Shown here: positions 5,801-5,864 of the stretch, in pieces
Layout: every line of letters begins with the position of its first letter
How positions within the stretch are numbered: position 1 is the stretch's first letter
Origin: Marinilabilia sp. UBA5340
GTDB lineage: Bacteria > Bacteroidota > Bacteroidia > Bacteroidales > Marinilabiliaceae
NCBI GenBank assembly: GCA_002411085.1
Contig: DHQK01000080.1
Coordinates: 946 to 6,809 of the forward strand
DNA: 5,864 bases
Reading direction: 5' to 3'
Notes under the pieces: generated by a model
Told to the model about the DNA's origin: nothing
The model's input: only the letters and a program-made list of their open reading frames with translations
Databases searched by the model: none
Position numbers and translations under genes: made by a program

Positions 5801-5864
5801 ATGAAAGCAATAACATTGATTATCGCGATGATTACGGTTTTGGGTTTTAGCACCAATGCCCAAA
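5801..5864 (+). CDS. N-terminus of an exported protein, cut by the window edge
   Basis: Only 21 codons are visible. They encode a classic Sec signal peptide: a short basic start (MKA), a hydrophobic core (ITLIIAMITVLGF) and a polar end STNAQ, with likely cleavage at NA|Q as is common in Bacteroidota. The upstream 64 nt are AT-rich, contain a good -7 promoter element at 5745-5752 and hold no Shine-Dalgarno sequence. The mature part is missing, so function cannot be given. Being next to a copper locus, an exported metal-binding or unknown protein would not be surprising, but nothing visible shows it. Confidence 0.75.
   Translation, partial: MKAITLIIAMITVLGFSTNAQ

Noticed and set aside
1..5864. 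tRNA, rRNA, CRISPR array, insertion sequence or transposase, attachment site
   Set aside because: No cloverleaf-like stretch, regularly spaced direct repeats, transposase motifs or terminal inverted repeats were seen anywhere in the window.

Overview
The window looks like part of a Bacteroidota chromosome or a mobile metal-resistance island. The signs are AT-rich spacers, weak or absent Shine-Dalgarno sequences, Sec signal peptides ending in A|Q or A-Q-V (the multicopper oxidase and the right-edge gene), and a perfect match to the Bacteroidota -7 promoter element TAnnTTTG near the right end. Every supported gene is on the + strand. I could not name a genus.

Layout: positions 1-182 hold no recognisable gene, only two overlapping short frames that may be the end of something upstream. 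Then come a 69-aa membrane-anchored SHOCT-domain protein (183-392) and, 9 nt later, a 440-aa APC-family amino-acid permease (402-1724). After a 77-nt gap is a single-domain rhodanese-like protein (1802-2260), and after 83 nt a 764-aa exported multicopper oxidase (2344-4638). A 317-nt stretch without a convincing gene (4639-4955) follows, possibly decayed coding DNA. Next is a class I SAM-dependent methyltransferase (4956-5579), a 44-codon frame resembling the start of a truncated secreted protein (5602-5736), and the first 21 codons of a new exported protein cut by the window edge (5801-5864).

The centrepiece is the multicopper oxidase. All four copper motifs are intact (HWHG, HSH, HPMHLHG, HCHxxxHxxxGM), and there is a Met/His-rich insert before the third cupredoxin domain, as in CopA/PcoA copper-resistance oxidases. 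About 175 extra C-terminal residues read like a CopB/PcoB outer-membrane beta-barrel ending in a terminal Phe. One polypeptide therefore appears to join CopA and CopB, which are usually separate neighbouring genes. If so, the oxidase is tethered to the outer membrane.

The likely theme is copper tolerance: periplasmic oxidation or sequestration of Cu(I) by the fusion protein, with the rhodanese (sulfur transfer) and the METTL7/UbiE-like methyltransferase possibly handling sulfur or thiol chemistry nearby. The role of the permease and SHOCT protein is unknown. The functional link between these genes is inferred from co-orientation and spacing only.
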